DNA of 39,191 bases from Paramecium octaurelia. Lineage: Eukaryota; Ciliophora; Oligohymenophorea; Peniculida; Parameciidae. The notes below the pieces were generated by a model. It searched no databases, was not told the DNA's origin, and saw only the letters and a program-made list of their open reading frames with translations. Positions 23,495 through 34,082 of this stretch are shown piece by piece. The DNA lies in assembly GCA_905182995.1 (NCBI GenBank), contig CAJJDP010000102.1:321601-360791 (forward strand). Direction: 5' to 3'. Numbering within the stretch: the stretch's first letter is position 1; each line of letters starts with the position of its first letter. Made by a program: the position numbers and the translations under genes.

Positions 23495-26367
23495 AAGATA
23501 AATTTAAGCAAGTCCTCGGATTTTTCAAAAAATAGAATAGATCAAATATTCTGAATTATGGGGAAATGGCAGATCTCAACTTAAGAAGGTGCAATAGTTC
23601 GTTATTAATTGGAGATTATAATAACTCATAGAAATAGGTGGATGCTACAATGATGTTGGATTAAAAGTAGGATTATGGAAAGAGTTAAGTAAGAGTTATT
23701 GGATGTAAAAACATTGTTATTAAAACAAATAGAAAGGTTCAAATTTATGAAGTTGGATTCTATTTCAATCATTTAAGGGTCGGAAGATGGAGTTTGATCA
23801 TGAATGCTGACTTGATGTATTCAAAACTTTTATCTAATTAGTGGTGGTGGGTATTATAACTTACATGGCTAAAAGCATGGTAAATGGAGAGAAATAAGTG
23901 ATGACTTCACAAAGTATAAAAAAATCAATAATTAGCCAATGTTTAGTGATTGAAGATGGAGAATACAAAAATGGTAAAAAAGTAGGCATATGGGAGATAT
24001 TTTTAAGCTAAAAGGAGATTATTAATTTAAACTTATGTAAAATATCATAAATAAATATTTAATAATTTAGCGGTTTTGGATAGTATTTTGATTAAGGAGA
24101 AGCCGATTCCGCAAAAGATGGAAAATGGTATGAATTGGGTAAGGGGTTTTCAGAGTATTCTTAAATTACTCTTTTTGGTTCATATAAAAGGGGTAAAAAA
24201 ATCGGTTATTGGAGGGTTAAATAAGATAAGCAATTAATGTAATATATTAAATTATAAAAAAATTTCAAATTGCCCTTAGTGAAGGTGGAGGTTATGAGGA
24301 GCTTAATGGATAATAAGAAGTTAAGAATGGAAAATGGATTGAAACAGTTGATGGAGATCATTCAATAATTTATACTGGGGAATATAGAAATAATTAAAAA
24401 ATTGGGAGATGGGAGATTTTTTCCAAGATAGGTTTTAATAAAACCCTTTGGTTGGTGTATAAATTCACAGCTTAATATTTAGCGGAGGAGGAACATATAA
24501 TTTCTAATAAGAATAAGGCTCAGTTAAAAAAGGAAAATGGATAGAGTTGCATGATAAATTTAGAAAGGAATGTTAAGTCACTTATACTGGGGAATATAGA
24601 AATAATAAGAAAATTGGTCAATGGGATACATTTTATTATGATGGGCGAAATAATAATATTTAAATGTAATTGATTTTACTTCTATAATTTAGAGGGGGAG
24701 GGACATACAGAGAGAAGGATTTCATTAAGATTGGTATATGGATAGAATTGAGTGAAAATTTTCAGGAATATTCTGAAGTAACATATTGTGGGGAATATTA
24801 AAATAATAATAAAGTTGGCAGATGGGATATTTGGTATAAAAATCATTATGATTAGAAAAATGAATAGATGTAATTATTGTGAATTTAATCCTAGTGGCGG
24901 AGGAACATATTCGGAAGTGAAACAATTTGGCTCAATCAAGATTGGAACATGGATTGAATTAAGTGCAAGCTTCTATTATCATAAACAAACCATATTTTAA
25001 GGTGAATATAAGAATGGTTTTAAAATAGGGTAATGGAAGCGGTTCTAATATGTGATAATATCTTTTAATTCTGGTATTGTAAATTTTAATTCAATTTTCT
25101 TAGTGGTTTCGAATATTTTGATTTACAAGGCTATAGGGTATATGAGAGTGCTAGGTCAATTATATAATTATTTTAGAAATTCTTTCTTTATTTTTTCAGG
25201 AGAATTTAGAAATAGAAAAAAAGTAGGTAGATGGGATACTTTTTATAGATAATTTAGAAAGAATCCTTATAAATTAATGTAAAATAATATCCTTAATTAT
25301 ACTAGAGGTGGAGGAGAATACTAAGAAGTTGAAGAGGATCACTCTATTAAAATAGGAATGTGGATTGAGTTAAGCGAAGGATTTTATGGCCAGGCATAAA
25401 TCACTAATAATGGTGAATACAAAAATGGAAATAAAATAGGTAGATGGGGTATTACTTACAAGAAAAGTGAGCTAGAAAGTTTCGAATAGATGTTAGCAAT
25501 AAAAATATATAATTAAGTGGTGGAGGAATGTATGCGTCGATGGAAAATCTAGGATCAATTAAAATCGGAAATTGGATTGATTTGAGCGAAAGGTTTTATA
25601 GTGGATCCCAGGTAATCTACAGTGGTGATATATAAACGGCATTAAATTTGGGAATTGGAATTTTTTGTATAGAAAGGACGGATAAGATAAATTCGAATCT
25701 ATGTATTCAAAAGATATATTAAATTTAGAGGAGGTGGTTTATATGATGTAATTAAAGATAAAGGCTCAATTAAAATTGGAAATTGGATTGAACTGAGTGA
25801 TGGATATTTTAGTGAGGCGCAGTTAACTTATAAGGGTGAATATGAGAATAACCAAAAAATTGGTAGATGGGATATTAGATATAGGAAGGATGGATTTTAA
25901 TTTGAAAGAATGTAGTATACAATAAAGAATGTTAGTGGTGGAGGATCAAATTCTCTAGTTTAAGGATCTGATTCAATAAAAATAGGTAAGTGGGGAGACT
26001 TCTTGTTTTTTCAGTAAGTCTTAAGTCATTTACAAAGGAGAATATTTATATGGTAATAGGATTGGTAAATGGGATATTTTGTTTAGGAACGAAATTAGTG
26101 AATAATTTCACTTAATGTAAGCATATAAATATTAATTTTAGTGGTGGAGGGTTATATTATTTGAGAGAAGAATTAGGTTCAATTAAGGGTGGAAAATGGA
26201 TTGAGATAACTGAGAATTATGGAAATGGAATAGGATTATCTGAGGTGATCTATGTTGGTTAATATTAAAATGGCAAAAAAGTTGGAATTTGGGTGGAAAT
26301 GAGAATAGATAAAGAGATGATGCAAGAAGGTTTTCAAATAAGAAAGTAAATTAATTACAACAATTGA
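23200..26367 (+). CDS. MORN-like repeat protein, ~13 units, 15 short introns
   Basis: ATG 23200 gives MGITCSRDQR; Gly2 and Cys5 suggest N-myristoylation and palmitoylation, hence membrane anchoring. The body has about 13 units of ~65-70 residues: GGGxY, then GSIKIGxWIELS, then a variable part, then YxGEYKNGxKxGRWDIxY, a MORN/YwqK-type pattern. Introns (GT...AG): 23705-23732, 23817-23841, 23914-23935, 24037-24070, 24239-24279, 24457-24482, 24666-24692, 24870-24894, 25079-25103, 25155-25176, 25279-25305, 25492-25517, 25703-25728, 25912-25935, 26117-26141. Most split the codon just before GGG, so nearly each unit is an exon. The last exon ends GFQIRKQINYNN before TGA. One-base frame breaks remain near 24003, 25060, 25636 and 26008, and one joins the N-terminus to the first unit. 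It may be a pseudogene or carry homopolymer errors. Partial duplicate at 21859-22153. Confidence 0.7.
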
Positions 26368-26458
26368 TTAATATAAAATGCATAATTTCTTATTGTAAAT
26401 AAATGATATTTTCTAATATTATAATAAAATAAGAATCTTTTCTAGTGTAAATAATTAA

Positions 26459-26977
26459 ATGAAAGAAATTAAGGATGATAATTTAGAAGGATTTATTGTA
26501 GATAAATTTAAAAATTATCATTTTCACCCAGCATTGTATCCTTTATGAGAATATATTCTGCATATAAAGGGCTCTTTAGTTAATGTTGATGGTAGAGAAA
26601 AGGATGATAAATTGTTAAAATGCTTGATCGGTCTAATTAATAGTCATAATAGTTTTTTTATTTGTTTTATTAGCATTAGGCGATGAAAATTAATTACTCC
26701 AGATTGATCTTTGACCTCCAATAAGTGGTGGCTCCATTATGTTAATAATATACATTAAACATTTAATTTATTACAATCTTTTTTTGAAAACAATCGAATA
26801 AAGGGTGTAAAAGATAAAAAAATTTAGACTTAAGTAGTTTATTATTCAAATAACGCTTAGAATAAGTATGAAAGAATTTAAGTTAATATTTTGTCAATTA
26901 AATAAGTTTTTTATGTAATAATTAAAATGCATTACTCCAAAATATTTTCAAAATATGAAAAAAATGATTTTTTTTGA
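26459..26977 (+). pseudogene. Decayed coding tract, unknown protein
   Basis: ATG 26459 opens a frame (MKEIKDDNLEGFIVDKFKNY and on to FHPALYPL) that meets TGA at 26546-26548. In the same frame it continues as EYILHIKGSLVNVDGREKDD and KLLKCLIGLINSHNS to TGA 26684-26686. A third stretch, 26708-26977 (89 codons), contains SNKWWLHYVNNIHQTFNLLQ and IQTQVVYYSNNAQNKYE. A single in-frame TGA inside good protein-like sequence suggests a nonsense mutation. It starts about 90 bp after the MORN-like gene. Function unknown. Confidence 0.4.
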
Positions 26978-27379
26978 AATCTTGATTTAAGCTTTTTCAA
27001 TTTAATTTTCAAGATTCTAATAGCAATAAGCTTGATTGATTACTTTCTCTCTGTATTGATTTCTAATATTTAAAAATATAAGAACCAATTACAACTTGAC
27101 TAAGACTTTTTCTTGGTTATTAAGAATTTAGCATAATAATAATCCCTTAATATTTAAATTATAATGATTGACAAGTATATTAATTCATTACAATGATTTT
27201 CTTTAAATTTAAAATTAATTTCGTGCGATAGATGAAAATACAAGAAAATAGCAGAGAGCTGTCAAGGTTGTTATCTATCTATGCATGATGCGAATTTTTA
27301 CACTTACAATTTATGAGAAATTATCATCCTATCCTCATTATAAGTTAAAATTGAACCCTAATTTATTCATTTAACTTTT

Positions 27380-27673
27380 ATGATTAAAAATCTGTTTCAG
27401 TCTCACATTGTTTCAGAAATTAAATTTCGTATGTTGCCTTAATAAGGTAAGAATAGGGCAATAAAGTATCATTACTTCTGCATTTAAAATATACTGGATA
27501 ACATTAAGGGTGAGAAAGAAGTACTATTAGTTTGTATATTAGTTTCTGATACTAACAATAAACCTGGCAAACATTGTAATGATATTGGGCTTTTTGAAAT
27601 CTAAGTAAATCTCATTTTTTTAATTAAAACTGATTAAGAAAACATAATATCAAGTAAATAAAAAGTAATATGA
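27380..27673 (+). CDS. Hypothetical 97-aa protein
   Basis: A clean ATG-to-TGA frame when TAA/TAG are Gln. It contains MIKNLFQSHIVSEIKFRMLP, NIKGEKEVLLVCILVSDTNN, KPGKHCNDIGLFEIQVNLIF and a C-terminus ENIISSKQKVI. The central part could form beta strands. An overlapping frame (27634-27801) continues in protein-like fashion (MRYILVGEEKFKLPTSIQDD), so the real gene may extend further after a one-base shift. No family recognised; it may be part of the decayed tract that began at 26459. Confidence 0.45.
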
Positions 27674-27992
27674 GGTATATTCTTGTAGGAGAAGAAAAAT
27701 TTAAATTGCCAACTTCAATTTAGGATGATATTATTGAAATTATTATATTTGGAGTGTATCATGAATTGAACCTAAATTATAATAATGTAATTGAATTGTG
27801 AGTAGTATTTTGTTATTAATAATGCAGTAAATCAAGAATATTGAAATGATTGAATTAAATTATATTATAAAAATTTAAAAAGGAAATTGAAAATTGGGTT
27901 ATAATACAAAATGGATTACTTCTCAATTATTCTGCTTTAGTATCTTTTGAATAGTACAAATTTTAATTTTTAATCATTCAATTACAACTTGA

Positions 27993-28514
27993 ATTCCATA
28001 TAATTCTAGAGGTTACAAACAGCATTATCAAAATGAAATATCATTATTATATATTTACTATTTACAATATTCAGGCTATAATAGGCTAGACTAATTTTTA
28101 ATTATCTATTTGATTGTGAAATTGTTTGTATCAAGAAAACTGATATTGGAAAACTATATAAATGAATTAAAGCTATGTGGCTTCATTAATATTGTTATAT
28201 ATATTATATCTAACAATAATTATCTATTCTCAATTATTTATATTAGATTGAAAATTAATCTTGTTGAAAATCTATTTATTGATGATCATTTAATGGAAAG
28301 TATTTATAAAGTTCAATGTCATTATTTCAATTTCTTGAACTTAGAATTAGAATTGTAATACTATTAGGTGTTACTAAAAATGAGAGGTGCGCTTTCAAAA
28401 CTCCTAATTTATAAAACTAATGATATTTTTCTGGTAAGGTAAGTTTTACGATACTATAGTCATGTGTGCAATTCTTATCATTTAATTCTTAATACTTTTA
28501 GTAATATATATTGA
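27993..28514 (+). CDS. Unknown ORF, 173 codons, no clear start
   Basis: Open from after a TGA at 27990-27992 to TGA 28512-28514. It contains YNSRGYKQHYQNEISLLYIY, a hydrophobic middle (GFINIVIYIISNNNYLFSII), then LFIDDHLMESIYKVQCHYFN and KMRGALSKLLIYKTND. The first Met lies in MESIYK (28289), so an upstream exon or frameshift would be needed. No family recognised. Confidence 0.35.
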
Positions 28515-28700
28515 TACTTGTATTACCAGATTTTAATTGAATTCGATTAAAAACAGAAATAAAATTGGTTGTAGTATTATTTATTGTAATAAAACGTCAA
28601 TTTAATAATTATATACTATAAATATTTTTAGAATATTCAGAATATGATTTTTAAGTTAATTTTCACGGTGGCTGATAACTCTCAGTTTTTTAGATCATAA

Positions 28701-28940
28701 ATGGAAAATTTAAATTTATTCCATCTGGATTTAGTTTATTTTGGAATAATTATTCTGAAAATCTCAAAAATAAGTTACGATATGAAATGGCCAATAAATT
28801 TGATATTAAGGGAAATTTACATAAATATTATAGAAAATAGGATAATATTTATGATTACAAATCCTTATATCGAGGTAATACTTAAAGATGATTGGTTGAG
28901 GAAATTTTAAATCGAGAGATTATAAAATAAATAGATATGA
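28701..28940 (+). CDS. Hypothetical 79-aa ORF, competing frame
   Basis: ATG 28701 to TGA 28938-28940 (MENLNLFHLDLVYFGIIILK). An overlapping frame over the same DNA reads at least as naturally (PSGFSLFWNNYSENLKNKLR then YEMANKFDIKGNLHKYYRKQ) but lacks a start. At most one is real. Confidence 0.25.
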
Positions 28941-29068
28941 ATAATTCTTCACATATAAGTGAAACAGAATAATTATTTCCTGTAAACATCAAAGTTTTTT
29001 GCTTGACTTACAAAGAGCTTAATTAAAGATGACAAGCAATAAAAAGTAAATTAAATAATAAACAATAA

Positions 29069-29602
29069 ATGGCTCTTCTTAACCATAATTCATTACAGTA
29101 AACCTACAAAGTTATCCATGAAATCAATTAAGGTACTTTTAATAAATATTTATTATATTTCAATATCAAAGTAATAAATACTAAGTCTTCATTTCTTCTT
29201 AATTATTTTAGCTTACTAGTATAATTCATAATTATTTTAATTTATTAAAGAAACAGTTGCTTTATCTAAAAATCTTTAAATTTATTTATTCATAATAAAT
29301 TAATACAATAGCAATATAATATTTTGAATAAGACAACATTATTTGATTACATAAAGTTCCATATGTTAAATTGTTAATTGTGGAATAAAATAGTGTGGGA
29401 CATCATCTATTTCAATTTCAATATTCTTATCTATATTATCTTATTCCTCAATTCTTTTTTGTCTATAAAATTCATAGTCACTTTATTTATATTATTGTTA
29501 AATCTTAAGAAAAGTATTCTAATTGCTTTATAAAAAAATTTCTAATATGGATAATATTTGAAAATTTAGAATAAATTTAAGAAATTTGAACACTTCAGAT
29601 GA
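29069..29602 (+). CDS. Hypothetical ORF, antisense to 29189-29623
   Basis: ATG 29069 to TGA 29600-29602, 177 aa. The first residues, MALLNHNSLQQTYKVIHEIN followed by QGTFNKY, resemble the start of a protein-kinase domain (Y-x-V-x-x-x-I-x-x-G-T-F). The rest is Ile/Leu/Phe-rich and shows no further kinase motif. Most of it is the reverse complement of a more protein-like minus-strand ORF. At best the first 40 codons are a gene remnant. Confidence 0.25.
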
Positions 29603-29623
29603 TTTAAACTATTTTATTTTCAT
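29189..29623 (-). CDS. Hypothetical 144-aa protein
   Basis: An uninterrupted ATG 29623 to TGA 29189-29191. The N-terminus is MKIKQFKSSEVFKFLKFILN. The middle is charged (QSDYEFYRQKRIEEQDNIDK, then NIEIEIDDVPHYFIPQLTIQ), a hydrophobic segment CCLIQNIILLLYQFI follows, and the C-terminus is NNYELYQQAKIIKKK. Composition is much more protein-like than on the opposite strand. No family recognised. Confidence 0.5.
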
Positions 29624-29678
29624 ATTTTAATAATAACCTATAGATATTCTTTATAATTTCTAATTATTAATTTAATAG

Positions 29679-30175
29679 GCATTAGTTCAAAAATAAAAAT
29701 TACATATAGATTTTATTAAAGTGAGTTATTCCTCCTCATTATTAGATTAATAAGTTTAATGTAACTATTGCTGATGTTTTTCTTATTAGATTACTCAGAT
29801 TTTGCTCCATTACCAGCTGCTGATGCTAATACAAATTTTTTTAAGAGGATATATTTATATTAAGAGAAAATCTATTATTAGGGGAAATACAAAGATGTAG
29901 CTTCACAATTCAATCGAGCACTTCTATCCTCAGCAAGAACCAATTAAATCGCAAACAGTTCTATTCACTCACCCTCAAATGTGACAAGGTTTTAATTACG
30001 CATTATTTCCATTTATTTAGATCCTCAAATTTATTCTCGAACATTTAAATCAGATAGTAAATAGTCCTTTTTCATAAAAAGAGAGGAAGAATTCAAGAGA
30101 ATGAGACAAAGATTTTATACCTTCAATATTGGCTTATTTAGAATAAATCTGAGTATTTTATTATTATTTGAGTGA
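29679..30175 (+). CDS. Unknown protein, partial, one 29-nt intron
   Basis: Exon one reads LVQKQKLHIDFIKVSYSSSL. Removing 29761-29789 (starts GTAACT, ends TTATTAG) joins it in frame to YYSDFAPLPAADANTNFFKR, GKYKDVASQFNRALLSSART, a Ser/Asn stretch, and IKREEEFKRMRQRFYTF, ending at TGA 30173-30175. No start codon was found; an upstream exon is likely. It converges on the minus-strand gene ending at 30123. No family recognised. The last part is duplicated at 31266 onward. Confidence 0.4.
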
Positions 30176-31264
30176 TTGAAACCGTAATCTAACATAAAAT
30201 TAGTTGATGAAGTTAAATGATTTAGGCAATATTGAGCATGCAAGGCTAAATAAATTATTTACAACTAAATTATTTATTTCAAAGATTTTATTAGCCAAAT
30301 AAAACCATTTTATGTTTCAGATGTACCTAAACTCAATATTATAAAATATGACAAATTCTTCTAAAAGCAATAATAGTCATATATTACCTTGAGCGTAGCA
30401 GGACTGAAGTGAGATTCGATTGTACTCATGGCATTTATTATTATCCGCGCATCCTCATCATGTATGATATAGTGTTTCATCAAGGACATTTTCTTATAAT
30501 ATAGGCTCGATCTAAGATTATTCTGACTAGTGATTCAAAATAGAGATTTATGCATATGTGAAAATAAGTACAAGTAAAATGAAAAGAAGATATAATATTA
30601 ATAATCTTTAATTTTCAATTAATATATTCATAACTAGCACTGAAATTGCTAAATAGTATTATCTGATTTATTTAATATTATTATTATTTCTATTAGCTTG
30701 TAGAATAAAGTTTAATCCTTAAATTATTCCCTCCCTTATGTAAAATTATTTTAATTAGACCACAAGGGCCTTCATTTCTTCAGTTTCTTTTTTTTTCTTT
30801 GATTCTATTTCCATGAATTTCCTTTCCATTCGAATTCTTTCTATTTTATATTCTTCTGATTCTTCTTGAAATCTCATAAGCGTTTGATTCATTGCTTTCT
30901 TGGTCATTTAAAACACCTACTGGATCCTTTCTGAGAGTTTACTCAATTGCCTTAATTTTAAGGAATTATCTTTTATTAGACATTCATATAATGGCGTCAG
31001 AAAGCTTTAATGTTGATATTTAATGTGAAGATTAAACCAAAAAATTAAATCTTTTTGATCAATCTATTATTTTGATATTCAATCTCTTTTCTGTAGCTCC
31101 TTATATATAAATAGGAAAACTGAATTTATCAAAGCTCCTTCCGAAATAGATTATGTTTGTTTTAGTCATTATCAATTTTCATTATTTTATTCAATAATTT
31201 TATTTTATTTTATTTCTAATTCTTTCTCCTATTTCAAATATTCGATTAAATATTTTTAATAAAT
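30022..31264. repeat. Contig-overlap duplicate 4, left copy (with IES)
   Basis: This stretch runs up to the N at 31265 and recurs at 31266-32444. The copies match except for 64 extra bases here at 30260-30323. Confidence 0.9.
30260..30323. mobile_element. Putative retained IES, 64 bp
   Basis: The block starts at TA 30260-30261 and ends before TA 30324-30325. In the second copy the site is one TA at 31504-31505 with seamless flanks. Reading inward, the left end TACAACTA and the right end TACATCTG each match TAYAGYNR at 7 of 8 positions. It lies inside the last exon of the minus-strand gene and its 64 bases shift that frame, so only the IES-free copy encodes the protein. A TA-bounded, precisely removed, frame-breaking insertion is what a Paramecium IES should be. 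Confidence 0.85.
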
Positions 31265-31366
31265 NTCCTCAAATTTATTCTCGAACATTTAAATCAGATA
31301 GTAAATAGTCCTTTTTCATAAAAAGAGAGGAAGAATTCAAGAGAATGAGACAAAGATTTTATACCT

Positions 31367-31669
31367 TCAATATTGGCTTATTTAGAATAAATCTGAGTAT
31401 TTTATTATTATTTGAGTGATTGAAACCGTAATCTAACATAAAATTAGTTGATGAAGTTAAATGATTTAGGCAATATTGAGCATGCAAGGCTAAATAAATT
31501 ATTTACCTAAACTCAATATTATAAAATATGACAAATTCTTCTAAAAGCAATAATAGTCATATATTACCTTGAGCGTAGCAGGACTGAAGTGAGATTCGAT
31601 TGTACTCATGGCATTTATTATTATCCGCGCATCCTCATCATGTATGATATAGTGTTTCATCAAGGACAT
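31367..31669 (-). CDS. C-terminal exons of coiled-coil gene (91 aa)
   Basis: ATG 31669 gives MSLMKHYIIHDEDARIIINA then MSTIESHFSPATLK. A 27-nt intron (31541-31567, starting GTAATA and ending TTTTAG on the minus strand) joins it in frame to KNLSYFIILSLGKQFIQPCM and a C-terminus DLFQISQY before TGA 31367. Just upstream another frame reads LYFESLVRIILDRAYIIRK, which runs naturally into MKHYIIHDEDAR, so this is probably the C-terminal part of a longer gene rather than a separate one. The copy at 30123-30489 is interrupted by the 64-bp IES. Function unknown. Confidence 0.55.
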
Positions 31670-32258
31670 TTTCTTATAATATAGGCTCGATCTAAGATTA
31701 TTCTGACTAGTGATTCAAAATAGAGATTTATGCATATGTGAAAATAAGTACAAGTAAAATGAAAAGAAGATATAATATTAATAATCTTTAATTTTCAATT
31801 AATATATTCATAACTAGCACTGAAATTGCTAAATAGTATTATCTGATTTATTTAATATTATTATTATTTCTATTAGCTTGTAGAATAAAGTTTAATCCTT
31901 AAATTATTCCCTCCCTTATGTAAAATTATTTTAATTAGACCACAAGGGCCTTCATTTCTTCAGTTTCTTTTTTTTTCTTTGATTCTATTTCCATGAATTT
32001 CCTTTCCATTCGAATTCTTTCTATTTTATATTCTTCTGATTCTTCTTGAAATCTCATAAGCGTTTGATTCATTGCTTTCTTGGTCATTTAAAACACCTAC
32101 TGGATCCTTTCTGAGAGTTTACTCAATTGCCTTAATTTTAAGGAATTATCTTTTATTAGACATTCATATAATGGCGTCAGAAAGCTTTAATGTTGATATT
32201 TAATGTGAAGATTAAACCAAAAAATTAAATCTTTTTGATCAATCTATTATTTTGATAT
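31638..32258 (-). CDS. Coiled-coil protein segment, 206 aa
   Basis: Open for 206 codons on the minus strand with no ATG at its head. It reads FLTPLYECLIKDNSLKLRQL, SKLSERIQQVFQMTKKAMNQ, then a heptad-like charged stretch RFQEESEEYKIERIRMERKF and EIESKKKKETEEMKALVVQL. After about residue 120 it becomes less protein-like. Upstream, ATG 32349 opens MTKTNIIYFGRSFDKFSFPI and YIQGATEKRLNIKI in another phase, and the frames probably join after a one-base shift. Expected role: cytoplasmic structural or scaffold protein; no family named. A duplicate lies at 30458-31078. Confidence 0.5.
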
Positions 32259-32598
32259 TCAATCTCTTTTCTGTAGCTCCTTATATATAAATAGGAAAAC
32301 TGAATTTATCAAAGCTCCTTCCGAAATAGATTATGTTTGTTTTAGTCATTATCAATTTTCATTATTTTATTCAATAATTTTATTTTATTTTATTTCTAAT
32401 TCTTTCTCCTATTTCAAATATTCGATTAAATATTTTTAATAAATAGGTTAATACTTCCATCTCAAATGGGCGACTTAACTAATGAAATTTCTCTTGTATA
32501 TTAATTCAAATCTTTTTCTTAAATATTTTGAGAAAACTCCTCTCATTGTGAATCTGATTATTATTATTTATTGATTTTTATCTCTTCGTTCTTTAAAT

Positions 32599-32874
32599 TC
32601 AGAACAACTCAAATTCAATGTCACCTCCTTTTGTTTCCAATATTTCTAGAAAGTCTGGCCATTCAAATGTCTTAAAGACAGATTACTTTTAAGTCTAATT
32701 CATAAGCAGATTTGTGGAGATTGATTTAAAAGCAAAGAGTTTCGGTAGGGAATCAATGATCCTATTTTCAATCAAATTTTTAAGATCATCTCTAATTGTC
32801 TAAAATGCTGTCTCCATTTCATAATATCCTTTCTCTTTATCGAATTATTCTTAATTAGGCAGAGGGCTATAAAA
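32599..32874 (-). CDS. N-terminal segment of the same minus-strand gene
   Basis: Open for 91 codons between TGA codons: YSPLPNQEQFDKEKGYYEME, TAFQTIRDDLKNLIENRIID, SLPKLFAFKSISTNLLMNQ and FEWPDFLEILETKGGDIEFE. Composition is strongly protein-like. Further upstream to about 33,100, the minus strand continues with GFDLVEGVIGQEFGLLLLNC and VTFLSNYMRNHNIVLPLIHI in other phases. I infer one gene from about 33,100 to 31,367, broken by frameshifts or unrecognised introns. No family recognised. Confidence 0.45.
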
Positions 32875-33114
32875 TCAAAGCAGGGTCTTTTTTGTAGGAA
32901 AATCATTATTAGATGATATGTATAAGAGGGAGGACTATGTTGTGATTTCTCATATAATTGCTGAGGAAAGTCACTTCAGGTTTTGTGTATGTTCTATGGG
33001 CTTGCTAATACCTGATTACAATTCAATAATAGCAATCCAAATTCTTATCCGATCACACCTTCAACTAAATCAAAACCAAATTCCCTTAATGATTATCAAT
33101 TGAAACCTTTCAAA

Positions 33115-34082
33115 TTCAATCCTCCATTTTTTTTTAATTTACTTCCTTAAAATAAATCATTTTCAAAAATTGTGATTCTGTCTTGCTATTCTGTAATAAT
33201 ATTAGTAAAATAAAAATTAAAGATTAGCATAGATTGATAGATAAAAAATATTGAACCAAATTTGTAGAATCTGAGTATTACTAATAACTTGAGCATCTTT
33301 GAATCCAGAAATAAATTATATTTAATTCCCTGAATCTGATTGTATTAAAGTTACAATAGCCTAAGCAATTTGCAATTTAGTATTCATTAGAATCGGTATA
33401 AAAAATTTCTGTTTCCGAATTAGAATTAAATACGTTTAATTTTGAAAAAGCATAGTAGAGATAGCGTCAGATACATTTCGAAAAATTCAAAGAAAAAACA
33501 CAAAACTTTTTTATAAACCACAATCGATTAATTATATTTAATTAGTACTAATTTATTTGGCACTAGATTCTATATATAAATGGTAATTACTCAAGTGGCA
33601 AAAAAAATTTATCAAATTTTCATCTAATATTATATTTAACATTTCTATGAACAATCTATGTAGATTAATTATAGAGGTTAAATAATGATACTTTATTTAA
33701 AAACGGTGCCAATTTAAATTACATAATTGATTAATATCATTTGAAATATATGAAATAAATCTTCCTACATTGAATGGTACTGTATTAAATTGATTCATTC
33801 ATTTATTCTTATATTACAGTTCTTTCTTTCTTGAGTACAATTTGTACATAAAAGCAGACATTCAATTCATGCTGTTATTTATTAAAAAATTGAAAGTGAT
33901 GCATAAAATCTGTTGTTTAGAATAAATATTGCTTTTTTAAATTTAGTTTAATCCCAAAATTAATATTAATATTGAAATGCTGTCAATAGTATACCATTTG
34001 TAATTTTAAAAAAGCTTTTTAATTAATAGTATAAAACTTAGAAAAAAGTAATAGAAATTCATTATTTCTTATTAAAAAGAAA
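33115..34082. other. AT-rich intergenic region upstream of WD40 gene B
   Basis: No sustained protein-like frame was seen on either strand. It probably holds the promoter of the gene starting at 34083 and of the minus-strand gene, but no recognisable element could be named. Confidence 0.45.

Larger units (their letters stand above)
31266..32444. repeat. Contig-overlap duplicate 4, right copy (IES-free)
   Basis: Copy of 30022-31264 lacking the 64-bp block. It runs on into unique sequence at 32445, and is the copy to use for gene models. Confidence 0.9.

Noticed and set aside
24725..24925. Minus-strand ORF within the MORN-like gene
   Set aside because: The plus strand carries clear repeat units with introns here; this is antisense shadow.
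24788..25252. Two short plus-strand ORFs treated as separate genes
   Set aside because: Both are fragments of MORN-like exons read through introns, cut by TAA/TAG that encode Gln.
32918..33103. 61-aa plus-strand ORF
   Set aside because: The minus strand reads as protein over the same bases (SNYMRNHNIVLPLIHI); shadow frame.
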